Notes: generated from the letters alone by a model not told the origin. DNA of 10,293 bases from an uncultured Atopobiaceae bacterium (GCA_944321005.1 CALUJT010000057.1:1-10293); one strand, 5' to 3'; shown: positions 1-7,917, counted from the first letter of the stretch. Numbers and translations: made by a program.

Positions 1-162
1 CATGGCCCGCTTGACCGGGTCCGTGGTGGTTCCCCGCACGTCGGAGACGATCGCGATCTCCTGCCCGGTGACGGCGTTCACCACGCTCGACTTGCCGGCG
101 TTTCTAAGCCCGAAGAACCCTATGTGCACGCGCTCGCCCGAAGGCGTCTCGTTGAGTCCCAT
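1..162 (-). CDS. hydF: HydF, [FeFe]-hydrogenase maturation GTPase (N-terminal 54 codons only)
   Basis: HydF is the GTPase and scaffold on which the 2Fe subcluster made by HydE and HydG is assembled before transfer to the apo-hydrogenase. Only the first 54 residues are in the window; the gene continues past the left edge. Visible residues begin MGLNETPSGERVHIGFFG. They contain the P-loop (GLRNAGKSS, about residues 18-26) and the switch region DVRGTTTDPV (about 41-50), both in the arrangement usual for HydF. The start is set by a strong Shine-Dalgarno, AAGGAGGAG, at 165-173. It is the last visible gene of a hydE-hydG-hydF order on this strand, but is separated from hydG by 197 nt that hold a long palindromic repeat. 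The Fe-S cluster domain cannot be assessed here. Confidence 0.93.
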   Translation of the reverse strand, partial: MGLNETPSGERVHIGFFGLRNAGKSSVVNAVTGQEIAIVSDVRGTTTDPVKRAM

Positions 163-188
163 CTCTCCTCCTTGCCCGGGGCCCCGCC

Positions 189-345
189 AATTGGGGACGT
201 GTTATTTCTCGCTGAGCGTTTGGGACAGGTCCGTTTACCGGGACCGACTCGACCCGCGCGGACCTGTCCCAAACGCTCAGCGAGAAATAACACGTCCCCA
301 ATTTGCAGGCCCAAACGCTCAGCGAGAAATAACACGTCCCCAATT
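189..345. repeat. Palindromic repeat locus A: 44-bp inverted arms plus a third tandem arm
   Basis: Arms at 189-232 and 260-303 are perfect 44-nt reverse complements around a 27-nt spacer. A third, shortened arm at 310-345 repeats 268-303 exactly (36 nt) in direct orientation, 42 nt downstream. Each arm runs from AATTGGGGACGTG at the outer end to TTTGGGACAGGTCC inside; the third lacks the ACAGGT end. The variable core is TCGCTGAGCG in all three. The locus sits between the hydG stop and the hydF ribosome-binding site, so a transcript through it would fold into a very stable stem about 27 nt upstream of the hydF start. It belongs to the same family as the repeats beside the RAYT transposase gene. 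Confidence 0.95.
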
Positions 346-359
346 GGCAGACCAAATTG

Positions 360-1808
360 CTAGAAGCGGAAGTCGCGGCGGTTGGAGCCGCGGATGTCGG
401 CCACGTGCTCGGTGGCGATGCCCCTCGTACGCTCGTTGGGGATGCGCGCCAGCTCGCGCTCGATGAGCGGCCAGCCCACCTCGGCCGTGGCGGGCGAGGC
501 GTAGTCCACCAGGTACTCCGCGAGCGTCATCAGAGCGTTGGGGTGGCAGCAGTTGAGGATCTGCCCGCTCTTGCAGAGGCTCATGAAGCGGTCCCCCGTG
601 CGACCCTCGCGATAGCACGCGGTGCAGAACGAGGGGATGTGGTCGAGCTGCATGAGCCAGCGCACCACCTCGTCGAGCGAGCGCTGGTCGGAGACGTCGA
701 ACTGCTCCGAGTCGTGCGGGCGCTCCTCCTCGTCGTAGCCGCCCACGCTCGTGCGCGAGCCGCCGGAGATCTGCGAGATGCCCAGCTCGAGGGCGCGCCC
801 GCGCACGGCCTCGTTCTCGCGCGTGGAGATGATCATGCCGGTGTAGGGCACCGCCACGCGGATGCACGCGATGATCTTGGCGAAGGTGTCGTCGTCGATC
901 CCGTTGTCGAACTCGTCCGGGTCGATGTCGTCCGCCCTCTTGAGGCGCGGCACGGAGATGGTGTGCGGCCCCACGCCGTGCACGGCCTCGAGGTGCTCCG
1001 CGTGCATGAGCAGGCCGGCGAACTCGTAGCGGTACTTCTCCAGGCCAAAGAGCACGCCCAGGCCAACGTCGTCGATGCCGCCGTCCATGGCGCGGTCCAT
1101 GGCCTCCGTGTGGTAGGCGTAGTCGTGCTTGGGACCGGTGGGGTGCAGCTCGAGGTAGCTCTTCTTGTCGTAGGTCTCCTGGAAGAGGATGTAGGTGCCA
1201 ATCCCCGCGTCCTTGAGCATGCGGTACTCCTCCACCGTGGTCGCGGCGATGTTGACGTTCACGCGGCGGATAGCACCGTTCCTGTGCTTGATGGAGTAGA
1301 TCGTGTCGATGCACTCGAGGATGTACTCGATGGGGTTCATCCTGGGATCCTCGCCCGCCTCGATGGCAAGGCGCTTGTGCCCCATGTCCTGCAGCGCGAT
1401 GACCTCGCGGCGCACCTCGTCCTGCGTGAGCTTGCGTCGCGCGATGTGCTTGTTCTTGGCGTGGTACGGGCAGTAGGTGCAGCCGTTCACGCAGTAGTTG
1501 GAGAGGTAGAGCGGCGCAAAGAGCACGATGCGGTTGCCGTAGTAGGCGAGCTTGATCTGGCGCGCCAGGTCGAAGATCTTCTCGTTGAGCTCGGGGACGT
1601 CGCAGGCGAGAAGCACGCTCGCCTCGCGGTGCGTGAGGCCCGCGCAGTGGTAGCCGTTGCCCTGACGTACGGGCTTCGCCTTCTCGAGCAGGCTCTCGAT
1701 GAGCGCGACGTCGTGCGCGTGCGCGGCGGCGTAGTCGAGGGTCTCGCGAATCTCCTCGTCGTTGATGAAGTCCTCGGCATAGCGGGACCTCGGGTCGTAC
1801 CTCGCCAT
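360..1808 (-). CDS. hydG: HydG, radical-SAM tyrosine lyase for hydrogenase H-cluster assembly
   Basis: HydG cleaves L-tyrosine by radical SAM chemistry, releasing p-cresol and producing the CO and CN- ligands of the [FeFe]-hydrogenase 2Fe subcluster. The 482-residue product has the family's usual length. The radical SAM cluster motif CX3CX2C is at Cys106, Cys110 and Cys113 (CVNGCTYCPY). The auxiliary-cluster motif CX2CX22C near the C-terminus is at Cys395, Cys398 and Cys421, which distinguishes HydG from ThiH and HydE. Both cluster sites are intact. The start at 1808 is preceded by GGAGAGGAGA on the minus strand. It follows hydE by 90 nt; that gap can form a 7-bp GC stem (1868-1874 with 1883-1889). 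The stop is 15 nt from repeat locus A. Confidence 0.97.
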   Translation of the reverse strand: MARYDPRSRYAEDFINDEEIRETLDYAAAHAHDVALIESLLEKAKPVRQGNGYHCAGLTHREASVLLACDVPELNEKIFDLARQIKLAYYGNRIVLFAPLYLSNYCVNGCTYCPYHAKNKHIARRKLTQDEVRREVIALQDMGHKRLAIEAGEDPRMNPIEYILECIDTIYSIKHRNGAIRRVNVNIAATTVEEYRMLKDAGIGTYILFQETYDKKSYLELHPTGPKHDYAYHTEAMDRAMDGGIDDVGLGVLFGLEKYRYEFAGLLMHAEHLEAVHGVGPHTISVPRLKRADDIDPDEFDNGIDDDTFAKIIACIRVAVPYTGMIISTRENEAVRGRALELGISQISGGSRTSVGGYDEEERPHDSEQFDVSDQRSLDEVVRWLMQLDHIPSFCTACYREGRTGDRFMSLCKSGQILNCCHPNALMTLAEYLVDYASPATAEVGWPLIERELARIPNERTRGIATEHVADIRGSNRRDFRF

Positions 1809-1898
1809 ATGTCTCCTCTCCTTCGCGGTCAGGCTCGCGGGCGCGGGCCTTCCCCCTCAGATGCGCGCCGGGCGCGGCGTGACGCCCGGACTCGGCTG

Positions 1899-2966
1899 TC
1901 AGCGACGCCTGGCGTCGCCCCGGTCGACCACCACGTGGCAGCCGATCTCCTCCATGCGCCGCGACAGCTCGGCAAGCCCCTCTGCCGCCTCGCTGCCGGC
2001 GCACGCCTTATTATCGTACAGCTCGTACTTCTCGCGCGCGTCCGTCGGCGAGAGGTTGGGCATGACCACGTTGGCGCCGGCGAGCATGCCCCGCTCGCGA
2101 CCGCGAGGGTCGAGCGTGGCGAGCGCCGTCGTGGCCGGAAGCAGTAGCGCAGGCTCGATCAGCCGCAGGAGCGAGAGCAGGTAGCACGTGAACCCCACCG
2201 AGCCCGCCGGCTCGTGCGCGAGGGGCGTGGCGTGGTGCGGGACAAAGGGGCCGATGCCGCACATGGCGGGGCGGAGGCCCTCCACCAGCTTGAGGTCGGC
2301 GGCGAGCGTGGCCGGCGTCTGTCCCGGGGAGCCCACCATGAAGCCGCATCCAACCTGGTAGCCTATGGCCGCGAGGTCGCGCAGGCAGGCCAGGCGGTGC
2401 TCCAGCGTGAGCTCCGCCGGGTGGAGGCTCGCGTAGTGCGCGGGGTCCGCCGTCTCGTGCCGCAGCAGGTAGCGGTCTGCGCCCGCGTCAAAGAGGGCCT
2501 GGTAGCTCTTGTGGCTGCGCTCCCCCAGGGAGAGCGTGACCGCGCAGTCCGGGTGTGCCAGCTTTATCGCGCGCACCAGGCCGCACATGAGCTCGTCCGT
2601 GAGCGCTGGGTCCTCCCCGCCCTGGAGCACGAAGGTCCTGAAGCCCAGCTCGTAGCCTTCGTCGCAGCACGCGAGCACGATCTCCGGGGAGAGCCGGTAG
2701 CGCTCCGCCGAGCGGTTGGAGCGGCGAAGGCCACAGTAGAGGCAGTCGTTTCTGCAGTAGCTGCTTATCTCCAGGAGGCCGCGGACGAAGACGTCGTCCC
2801 CGTAGACCGCGCGCCGGGTGACGAGGGCGCGCTCCGCGGCGTAGGCCGCCAGAGAGGGCGAGAAGGACGAGACGAGCTCCTCGTACTTCTCGATGGGAAG
2901 CGCGTGCTCACGGGCGAGAAGGTCGACGAGCTCGCGGCATCGCTCCTCGGCGGCGGAGCTAGGCAT
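1899..2966 (-). CDS. hydE: HydE, radical-SAM maturase for [FeFe]-hydrogenase
   Basis: HydE is the radical SAM enzyme that acts on the HydG-derived iron-cysteine-carbonyl-cyanide product during building of the azadithiolate-bridged cluster. The product is 355 residues, normal for the family. The radical SAM motif is at Cys71, Cys75 and Cys78 (CRNDCLYCGLRRSN), followed by the SAM-binding GGEDP segment, and the C-terminal part contains the conserved ANVVMPN and YDNK segments typical of HydE and BioB-like TIM barrels. The ATG overlaps the end of the upstream TM1266-type gene (8-nt overlap), so the two are probably translationally coupled. BioB is the nearest alternative, but the neighbouring hydG and hydF make HydE the clear call. 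Confidence 0.96.
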   Translation of the reverse strand: MPSSAAEERCRELVDLLAREHALPIEKYEELVSSFSPSLAAYAAERALVTRRAVYGDDVFVRGLLEISSYCRNDCLYCGLRRSNRSAERYRLSPEIVLACCDEGYELGFRTFVLQGGEDPALTDELMCGLVRAIKLAHPDCAVTLSLGERSHKSYQALFDAGADRYLLRHETADPAHYASLHPAELTLEHRLACLRDLAAIGYQVGCGFMVGSPGQTPATLAADLKLVEGLRPAMCGIGPFVPHHATPLAHEPAGSVGFTCYLLSLLRLIEPALLLPATTALATLDPRGRERGMLAGANVVMPNLSPTDAREKYELYDNKACAGSEAAEGLAELSRRMEEIGCHVVVDRGDARRR

Positions 2967-3252
2967 TCGGCCCGCCCTGCCCTGCGTCTTTCTGCTCTGC
3001 GACCACGTTTGAATAGAGCGTCTTCACGCTCACGCCCGGGAGCGACCCCACCTTGCCGGCGAGGGCGGACGTGACGTCCTGCGGCGCGTCCAGGGCGACG
3101 GAGATAACGCTCACCCCGCGCTCACGATACGGCACCCCCATGCGACCGAAGATGTGGTCGCGGTACTCGTGCAGAAGCTCGTTCAGGGCCTCGACGGACT
3201 CCGGGTCCTCGACGATGATCCCCATGATGGCGATGCGCGTGGTGGCGGACAT
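2959..3252 (-). CDS. TM1266-type putative iron-only hydrogenase system regulator (ACT-like fold)
   Basis: This is a 97-residue protein starting MSATTRIAIMGIIVEDPE. It has the small ferredoxin-like/ACT-type pattern of the family annotated as putative iron-only hydrogenase system regulator (TM1266-like), including EALNELLHEYRDHIFGRMGVPY and a second half with VISVALDAP and LPGVSVKTLYS. The role of the family is inferred from linkage with hydEFG; its ligand is not established. The longer in-frame start at 3309 was rejected because the ATG at 3252 has AGGAGAGGGGAG just upstream and matches the usual N-terminus. The stop overlaps the hydE start, so this is the first gene of the hyd maturation operon. 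Confidence 0.85.
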   Translation of the reverse strand: MSATTRIAIMGIIVEDPESVEALNELLHEYRDHIFGRMGVPYRERGVSVISVALDAPQDVTSALAGKVGSLPGVSVKTLYSNVVAEQKDAGQGGPNA

Positions 3253-3283
3253 GGCGCTCCCCTCTCCTGTTGGCCGTGTGCCC

Positions 3284-3289
3284 ATCATA
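3284..3289 (-). promoter_or_regulatory. Candidate -10 box of the hyd maturation operon
   Basis: TATGAT on the minus strand matches TATAAT in five of six positions and lies 32 nt upstream of the first start codon, giving a leader of about 25 nt. No good -35 lies at 16-18 bp; the nearest candidate, TTGAGG, is 21 bp upstream. An activator-dependent promoter would explain this. Inference only. Confidence 0.35.
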
Positions 3290-3320
3290 GTTCTTCTCGG
3301 CAGCGTCACGCCTCAATCGC

Positions 3321-3378
3321 CATGTTTCTGCGGACAAAATAGGCTTCGACAAAGGCCGATCCTGTCCGGAAATACATG
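3321..3378. repeat. Imperfect 58-nt palindrome upstream of the hyd operon promoter
   Basis: The segment begins catgt and ends acatg. It pairs with itself at 18 of the outer 24 positions, with a GGACA/TGTCC core and a GGC/GCC inner block around a short AT-richer centre. It lies about 30 bp upstream of the candidate -10 box. It may be a regulator binding region, or a degenerate member of another small repeat family. It lacks the AATTGGGGAC motif of the main repeat family. Sequence alone does not separate these options. Confidence 0.55.
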
Positions 3379-3453
3379 GTGGTCGCACGACGAGAAGAAC
3401 CCGGAGGCAGCTCCTCCCACCCCCGCCCCCGGCAGAAGGAGCGACATGTGAGA

Positions 3454-3520
3454 GGCGGCCCCGGACCTGCTAAGAGGAAGTTCCGCGCAGCGCACTTCCT
3501 CGTGCAGGTCCGGGGCCGCC
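3454..3520 (-). terminator. Strong hairpin downstream of gdhA, probable terminator
   Basis: Two perfect 17-nt complementary arms (3454-3470 and 3504-3520, GGCGGCCCCGGACCTGC and its complement) enclose an inner 8-bp stem (3474-3481 with 3494-3501). The hairpin begins 24 nt after the gdhA stop on the minus strand. There is no T-run after it in either direction, so it is either a T-less terminator of the kind seen in GC-rich actinobacteria or a stabilising 3' end. Its position between gdhA and the hyd promoter favours a role in separating the two units. Confidence 0.6.
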
Positions 3521-3544
3521 CCCACCTTGAATCGGGTCAGGCGA

Positions 3545-5066
<1,522 letters not shown>

Positions 5067-5168
5067 CTGTTAATTGGGGACGGGTTATTTCCGTCAGACC
5101 GTTTGGGACAGGTTTTCAGCAACCTGTCCCAAACGGTCTGACGGAAATAACCCGTCCCCAATTAACAG
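5067..5168. repeat. Palindromic repeat locus B: perfect 48-bp inverted arms, 6-nt loop
   Basis: Arms 5067-5114 and 5121-5168 are exact reverse complements with loop TTCAGC, forming a 102-nt near-perfect cruciform or hairpin. Each arm runs from CTGTTAATTGGGGACGGG at its outer end to TTTGGGACAGGTT inside. The variable core is CGTCAGACCG, different from locus A but identical in its own two arms. It lies between the tRNA-Gly terminator and the gdhA upstream region. Its right arm reaches to within 2 nt of the terminator stem and overlaps the T-rich tail of that terminator. Confidence 0.96.
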
Positions 5169-5170
5169 AA

Positions 5171-5193
5171 AGCCCGGGCAAGTGGCCCGGGCT
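5171..5193 (-). terminator. Terminator of the tRNA-Pro/tRNA-Gly unit
   Basis: AGCCCGGGC (5171-5179) pairs perfectly with 5185-5193 across a 5-nt loop. On the minus strand the stem is followed by TTTCTGTT. It lies 10 nt past the 3' CCA of tRNA-Gly. The T-tail is short and merges with the outer edge of repeat locus B. Confidence 0.75.
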
Positions 5194-5203
5194 CATCAAA
5201 GTC

Positions 5204-5277
<74 letters not shown>

Positions 5278-5282
5278 GTGCA

Positions 5283-5359
5283 TGGTCGGGGCGACTGGAT
5301 TCGAACCAGCGACCCTCTGCTCCCAAAGCAGATGCGCTACCAAGCTGCGCCACGCCCCG
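5283..5359 (-). tRNA. tRNA-Pro (anticodon TGG)
   Basis: The minus strand gives a 77-nt cloverleaf with acceptor CGGGGCG/CGCCCCG, D arm with the usual AGCTTGGTAGCGC, anticodon loop TTTGGGA (anticodon TGG), T loop TTCGAAT and encoded CCA. It reads CCA/CCG proline codons. It is the first gene of a two-tRNA unit. Confidence 0.97.
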
Positions 5360-5372
5360 GTCGCAAGTGACA

Positions 5373-5401
5373 AGTATAGGCGAGCGTCCCCCGCCCGGCA
5401 A
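5373..5401 (-). promoter_or_regulatory. Promoter of the tRNA-Pro/Gly unit
   Basis: The minus strand has TTGCCG (5396-5401) and TATACT (5373-5378) separated by 17 bp; the -10 is a five-of-six match. The -10 lies 13 nt upstream of the mature tRNA-Pro 5' end, as is usual for tRNA units. Confidence 0.7.
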
Positions 5402-5407
5402 TGTGCA

Positions 5408-5427
5408 AATTGGGGTCGGGTCCCTTT
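5408..5427. repeat. Possible degenerate fragment of the AATTGGGG repeat family
   Basis: AATTGGGGTCGGGT followed by CCCTTTTT resembles the outer end of locus B (AATTGGGGACGGGT) with one change in the first 14 nt, then diverges. No inner TTTGGGACAGGT end and no partner arm are present. It may be a decayed half-element, a different short repeat, or chance. Confidence 0.35.
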
Positions 5428-5540
5428 TTACACATCCGACCGCCGTGTCTCCTTGCCCGCCCGCCTAAATCAACGGCACATGGTGACTTGGCGCGACATA
5501 TGCGGGTAACAAGTAGACACCCCCGGGAAGGAAGGCCTTC

Positions 5541-5996
5541 ATGGACGAGCTGCTTATCACCAACTCCATCGCAACGCTGTGGTTTCCCGCGGTCGTCATC
5601 CTCTCGCTCGCCACCATCGCGGGCAGGTGGGTCATTCTGGGAAAGATGGGCAGAAGGCGTTGGGCCGCGATCGTCCCGGTCTTCTCGACCTGGGAGGTGA
5701 GCGAGGGGGCCTCCGGTAGCCGCGTGCTGAGCACGGTTGCCGCCACGGCGAGCGCGGCGTTTCTGATCTCCGTCCTTCTCGGCCTCGGGCGCCACTACGA
5801 GACGCAGTGGGTCGCGACGCTCATCCTCGCACTCTGGATCGTGACGCAGCTCGTGGTGAGCGAGCGGCTCGCGAGGGCCTTTGGGGCGGGTCCGGGCTTT
5901 GCGGCGGGGCTCGTTCTTGTCCCCATCGTCACATACCCGCTCCTCGTGATGGACGGAAAGGTATATCTCGGCCCGGTTGACGGGTCCGGCGCCTAA
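5541..5996 (+). CDS. Small multi-spanning membrane protein, DUF5684-like
   Basis: The 151-residue protein has about four hydrophobic segments, roughly residues 10-27, 61-82, 89-107 and 117-137. Between the first two is a basic loop, GKMGRRRWAAIVPVFSTW (34-51), that resembles the G-x-x-x-W-x-A-x-x-P-x-x hallmark of the DUF5684-type small membrane proteins often found beside signal peptidases. No catalytic residues were recognised and no function is assigned. The start is chosen because GGAAGGAAGG lies just upstream. The stop is 61 nt before the lipid kinase start, so the two may share a transcript, although a TACAAT box lies between them. Confidence 0.7.
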   Translation: MDELLITNSIATLWFPAVVILSLATIAGRWVILGKMGRRRWAAIVPVFSTWEVSEGASGSRVLSTVAATASAAFLISVLLGLGRHYETQWVATLILALWIVTQLVVSERLARAFGAGPGFAAGLVLVPIVTYPLLVMDGKVYLGPVDGSGA

Positions 5997-6019
5997 GACG
6001 CCCCGGGTGTCACCTGGCG

Positions 6020-6025
6020 TACAAT
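6020..6025 (+). promoter_or_regulatory. Candidate -10 box upstream of the lipid kinase gene
   Basis: TACAAT matches TATAAT in five of six positions and lies 32 nt upstream of the ATG at 6058. No recognisable -35 is present at normal spacing, so read-through from the upstream membrane-protein gene is an alternative. Confidence 0.3.
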
Positions 6026-6057
6026 CGGGGCGATAAGAACCTCGAGAAGGGCGTCTC

Positions 6058-6981
6058 ATGGCAAACTCCCCGCTCGGTCGCACGCTGCTCATAGCCAACC
6101 CCGCCGCCCACAGCGGCCGCGGCGCTGAGGGCGCGGACTTCGCACGCCACTTCCTGGGGAGCTACTCCACCGCGACGCGCGGGTACGAGGTCCGCCTCAC
6201 CAGCGGGCCCGGCGACGCTGTGGGAATCGCCGCGGGCGCCGTTGGCTTTGACACGGTCCTCGCGCTCGGCGGCGACGGGGTCATCCACGAGGTCGTGAAC
6301 GGCCTCATGCGGCTTCCGGCCTCCGCGCGCCCGCAGCTCGGCATCATTCCCCTTGGCTCCGGCAACGACTACGCCCGCACGCTCGGCATGGTCAAGAACG
6401 ACGTCGAAGGGGCGTTTGCGCAGCTCGTCCGCGGCACGGTACGCGAGCTCGAGGTCGGACGCGTCAACGGGGCCCACTTCATGCAGACCCTCTCGTTTGG
6501 CCTGGACGCTGCAATCGCGCTGGACACGACCGACCGTCGCGCAGCCAACACCTCGCAGGAGGGCGAGGCGCTCTTCATCACCTCCGGCCTCAAGATCCTC
6601 TCGCGCGCGAGGGACGGCTTTCCCTGCACGGCGCGCTTCGACGACGAGGGGCCCGTCGACCTCAGGACGCTCATCTTTGCCGTGCAGGTGGGGCCCACGT
6701 ACGGCGGCGGCTTCAGGGTCTGCCCGGACGCGGACCCCGGCGACGGCCTTCTCGACGTCTGCTACAACGTCAAGAAGCCAGCGGTCCCCCACCTGTTGGC
6801 CCTCTTTGGGCTCGCGCGCTCCGGTCGTCACGCGAGGTCGCGCGTCGTTCGCCTGCGCCGCATCCGCCACGCCGAGCTCGACTTTGCCGAGGAGCCGCCC
6901 TGCCAGGTCGACGGCGAGCGCCTTGCCGGCACCCACTTCGAGATCGACGTCATCCCCCGCGCCCTCCGCGTCATCTGTTAA
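6058..6981 (+). CDS. Diacylglycerol kinase family (DagK/YegS/LCB5-type) lipid kinase
   Basis: Members phosphorylate diacylglycerol or related lipids with ATP; in Gram-positive bacteria DgkB recycles diacylglycerol into phosphatidic acid. The 307-residue product has the whole family architecture: N-terminal NPAAHSGRG (about 14-22), the nucleotide-binding GGDGVIHEVVNG (71-82), GSGNDYAR (100-107), and a C-terminal domain with PDADPGDGLLDV and QVDGE (283-287). Catalytic-domain motifs are intact. The exact lipid substrate is not readable; a YegS-like kinase is also possible. The TAA stop at 6979-6981 lies inside the border of repeat arm C, so the last codon or two may have been altered by insertion. 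Confidence 0.9.
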   Translation: MANSPLGRTLLIANPAAHSGRGAEGADFARHFLGSYSTATRGYEVRLTSGPGDAVGIAAGAVGFDTVLALGGDGVIHEVVNGLMRLPASARPQLGIIPLGSGNDYARTLGMVKNDVEGAFAQLVRGTVRELEVGRVNGAHFMQTLSFGLDAAIALDTTDRRAANTSQEGEALFITSGLKILSRARDGFPCTARFDDEGPVDLRTLIFAVQVGPTYGGGFRVCPDADPGDGLLDVCYNVKKPAVPHLLALFGLARSGRHARSRVVRLRRIRHAELDFAEEPPCQVDGERLAGTHFEIDVIPRALRVIC

Positions 6982-7023
6982 TTGGGGACGTGTTTTTTCG
7001 TGCAGATGATTTGGGACAGGTTT
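6980..7023 (+). repeat. Repeat arm C, left border of the RAYT cassette
   Basis: This 44-nt single arm starts AATTGGGGACGTG and ends TTTGGGACAGGTTT, with core GTGCAGATGA. It has no local partner, but arm D2 at 8141-8184 is its inverted copy with three differences in 44 nt, all in the core. With the preceding CTGTT it matches the outer border of locus B exactly for 16 nt. Confidence 0.92.
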
Positions 7024-7091
7024 GTCGTCCGTTGTACCAAGCTTGCCGGGCGCAACCGCTCAAGCGGCACCCGACTCCGGACTCGTTGAGC

Positions 7092-7114
7092 AAAAAAGAC
7101 AGCACTCTCCTGTT
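7092..7114 (-). terminator. Possible weak terminator of the RAYT gene
   Basis: On the minus strand, 10 nt after the RAYT stop, a short 4-5 bp stem (AACAG with CTGTC) is followed by TTTTTT. The stem is weak, so the T-run may be incidental. Confidence 0.3.
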
Positions 7115-7123
7115 GACGAGCGC

Positions 7124-7891
7124 TCACTCCCCGCTTGCGAGAAGAATCCCCTTTTGAATGGAGTAGCGACCGATGCTCGTCACGCGCTCGATCTGCCTGA
7201 GCGAGAGGCCCGCATCCCTGAGGGCAAGAAGCGCTTGGTCCCTATCCGCGCCGGACAGTTCTCGCAGCGCCCGCGGGTCAAGTGGATACAGCACGGCGCG
7301 GGCAATCTCGAAGACGTCATCTTCGGGAACCCTCTTGCCCGCGCGAAAGCAGTACGCATTTGGCCGACTCTGAAAGCTCATGGACAAGAAGCCGTCAGCT
7401 CCGCCCAACAGGTCAAGGATCGGATCGACGTTGGCCAGTCCCCACTCGCCTCCCGTTCCCGCATACTCATCGAAGCTGCTCCACGGGTAGTCGGCAGCCG
7501 AGCAAAGCCCGGCCTTCTCGGGGTTATCATGAATGTATCTGACGGCCGCGACCAGTTGTGCGTCGGACTCGATGGGAACGCTCTTAAACCGACCGTCGAA
7601 CACGGAGCCCACATGCCCCGTCCTGCTGTTGAAGTGCCCGGCGTACTTCGTCGCAAGGGCATGCATCGCAGAACTCAGACAACCGACCTCGTCACAGAAG
7701 AGGAGGTGGACATGGTTCGTCATAAGACACCAGGCAAGAAGCGAGAGTCCCGGGGTCTCAAGCGTTCTGGAAAGAGCTTCGAGAAACGCTCGCCTGTCAA
7801 CGTCATCCTCGAAGATTACCTGCCTACCGTTGCCTCTCAGCATAACGTGATAGTATCCAGACTCTGCGACCTTTCTTGACGTCCTCGGCAT
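7124..7891 (-). CDS. REP-associated tyrosine transposase (RAYT, Y1/HUH family)
   Basis: RAYTs are single-copy relatives of IS200/IS605 TnpA that nick single-stranded palindromic repeats using a HUH metal site and one tyrosine. The 255-residue product has the Y1_Tnp domain in about residues 10-130: YYHVMLRGN at the start, the HUH motif NHVHLL with His60 and His62, GHVGSVFDGRFKS (92-104), and RYIHDNPEKAGL (118-129), where Tyr119 is the likely nucleophile. The C-terminal third ends in an HTH-like segment (AGLSLRQIERVTSIGRYSIQKG). The gene is intact. A purine-rich GGGAGAGGAGAGGG precedes the ATG. It is enclosed by repeat arms C, D1 and D2, and has no TnpB partner. The assignment to RAYT rather than an IS200-type TnpA rests on length, motif spacing and flanking repeats. 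Confidence 0.9.
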   Translation of the reverse strand: MPRTSRKVAESGYYHVMLRGNGRQVIFEDDVDRRAFLEALSRTLETPGLSLLAWCLMTNHVHLLFCDEVGCLSSAMHALATKYAGHFNSRTGHVGSVFDGRFKSVPIESDAQLVAAVRYIHDNPEKAGLCSAADYPWSSFDEYAGTGGEWGLANVDPILDLLGGADGFLSMSFQSRPNAYCFRAGKRVPEDDVFEIARAVLYPLDPRALRELSGADRDQALLALRDAGLSLRQIERVTSIGRYSIQKGILLASGE

Positions 7892-7917
7892 GCCCTCTCC
7901 TCTCCCTCAGTGGAAAG

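Noticed and set aside
189..345. CRISPR array suggested by repeated 36-44 nt units
   Set aside because: There are only three arms, in mixed orientation, with no regular unique spacers and no cas genes; similar arms occur singly elsewhere as parts of palindromes.
357..2147. Long plus-strand open frame opposite hydG
   Set aside because: It is antisense to the strongly supported hydG/hydE genes, is Val/Ala/Asp/His/Arg-rich in the way of shadow frames in GC-rich DNA, and has no recognisable domain.
3253..3309. 19-residue longer start for the TM1266-type protein
   Set aside because: It would place the start upstream of or within the candidate promoter; the internal ATG at 3252 has the strong ribosome-binding site.
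5337..6098. Minus-strand 253-residue open frame overlapping the small membrane protein and a tRNA
   Set aside because: It runs into the tRNA promoter, is charged and low in complexity, and is antisense to a gene with hydrophobic segments and a good ribosome-binding site.
7022..7879. Plus-strand 285-residue open frame opposite the RAYT gene
   Set aside because: The minus-strand frame has clear Y1 transposase motifs, a promoter and a ribosome-binding site; the plus frame has none.
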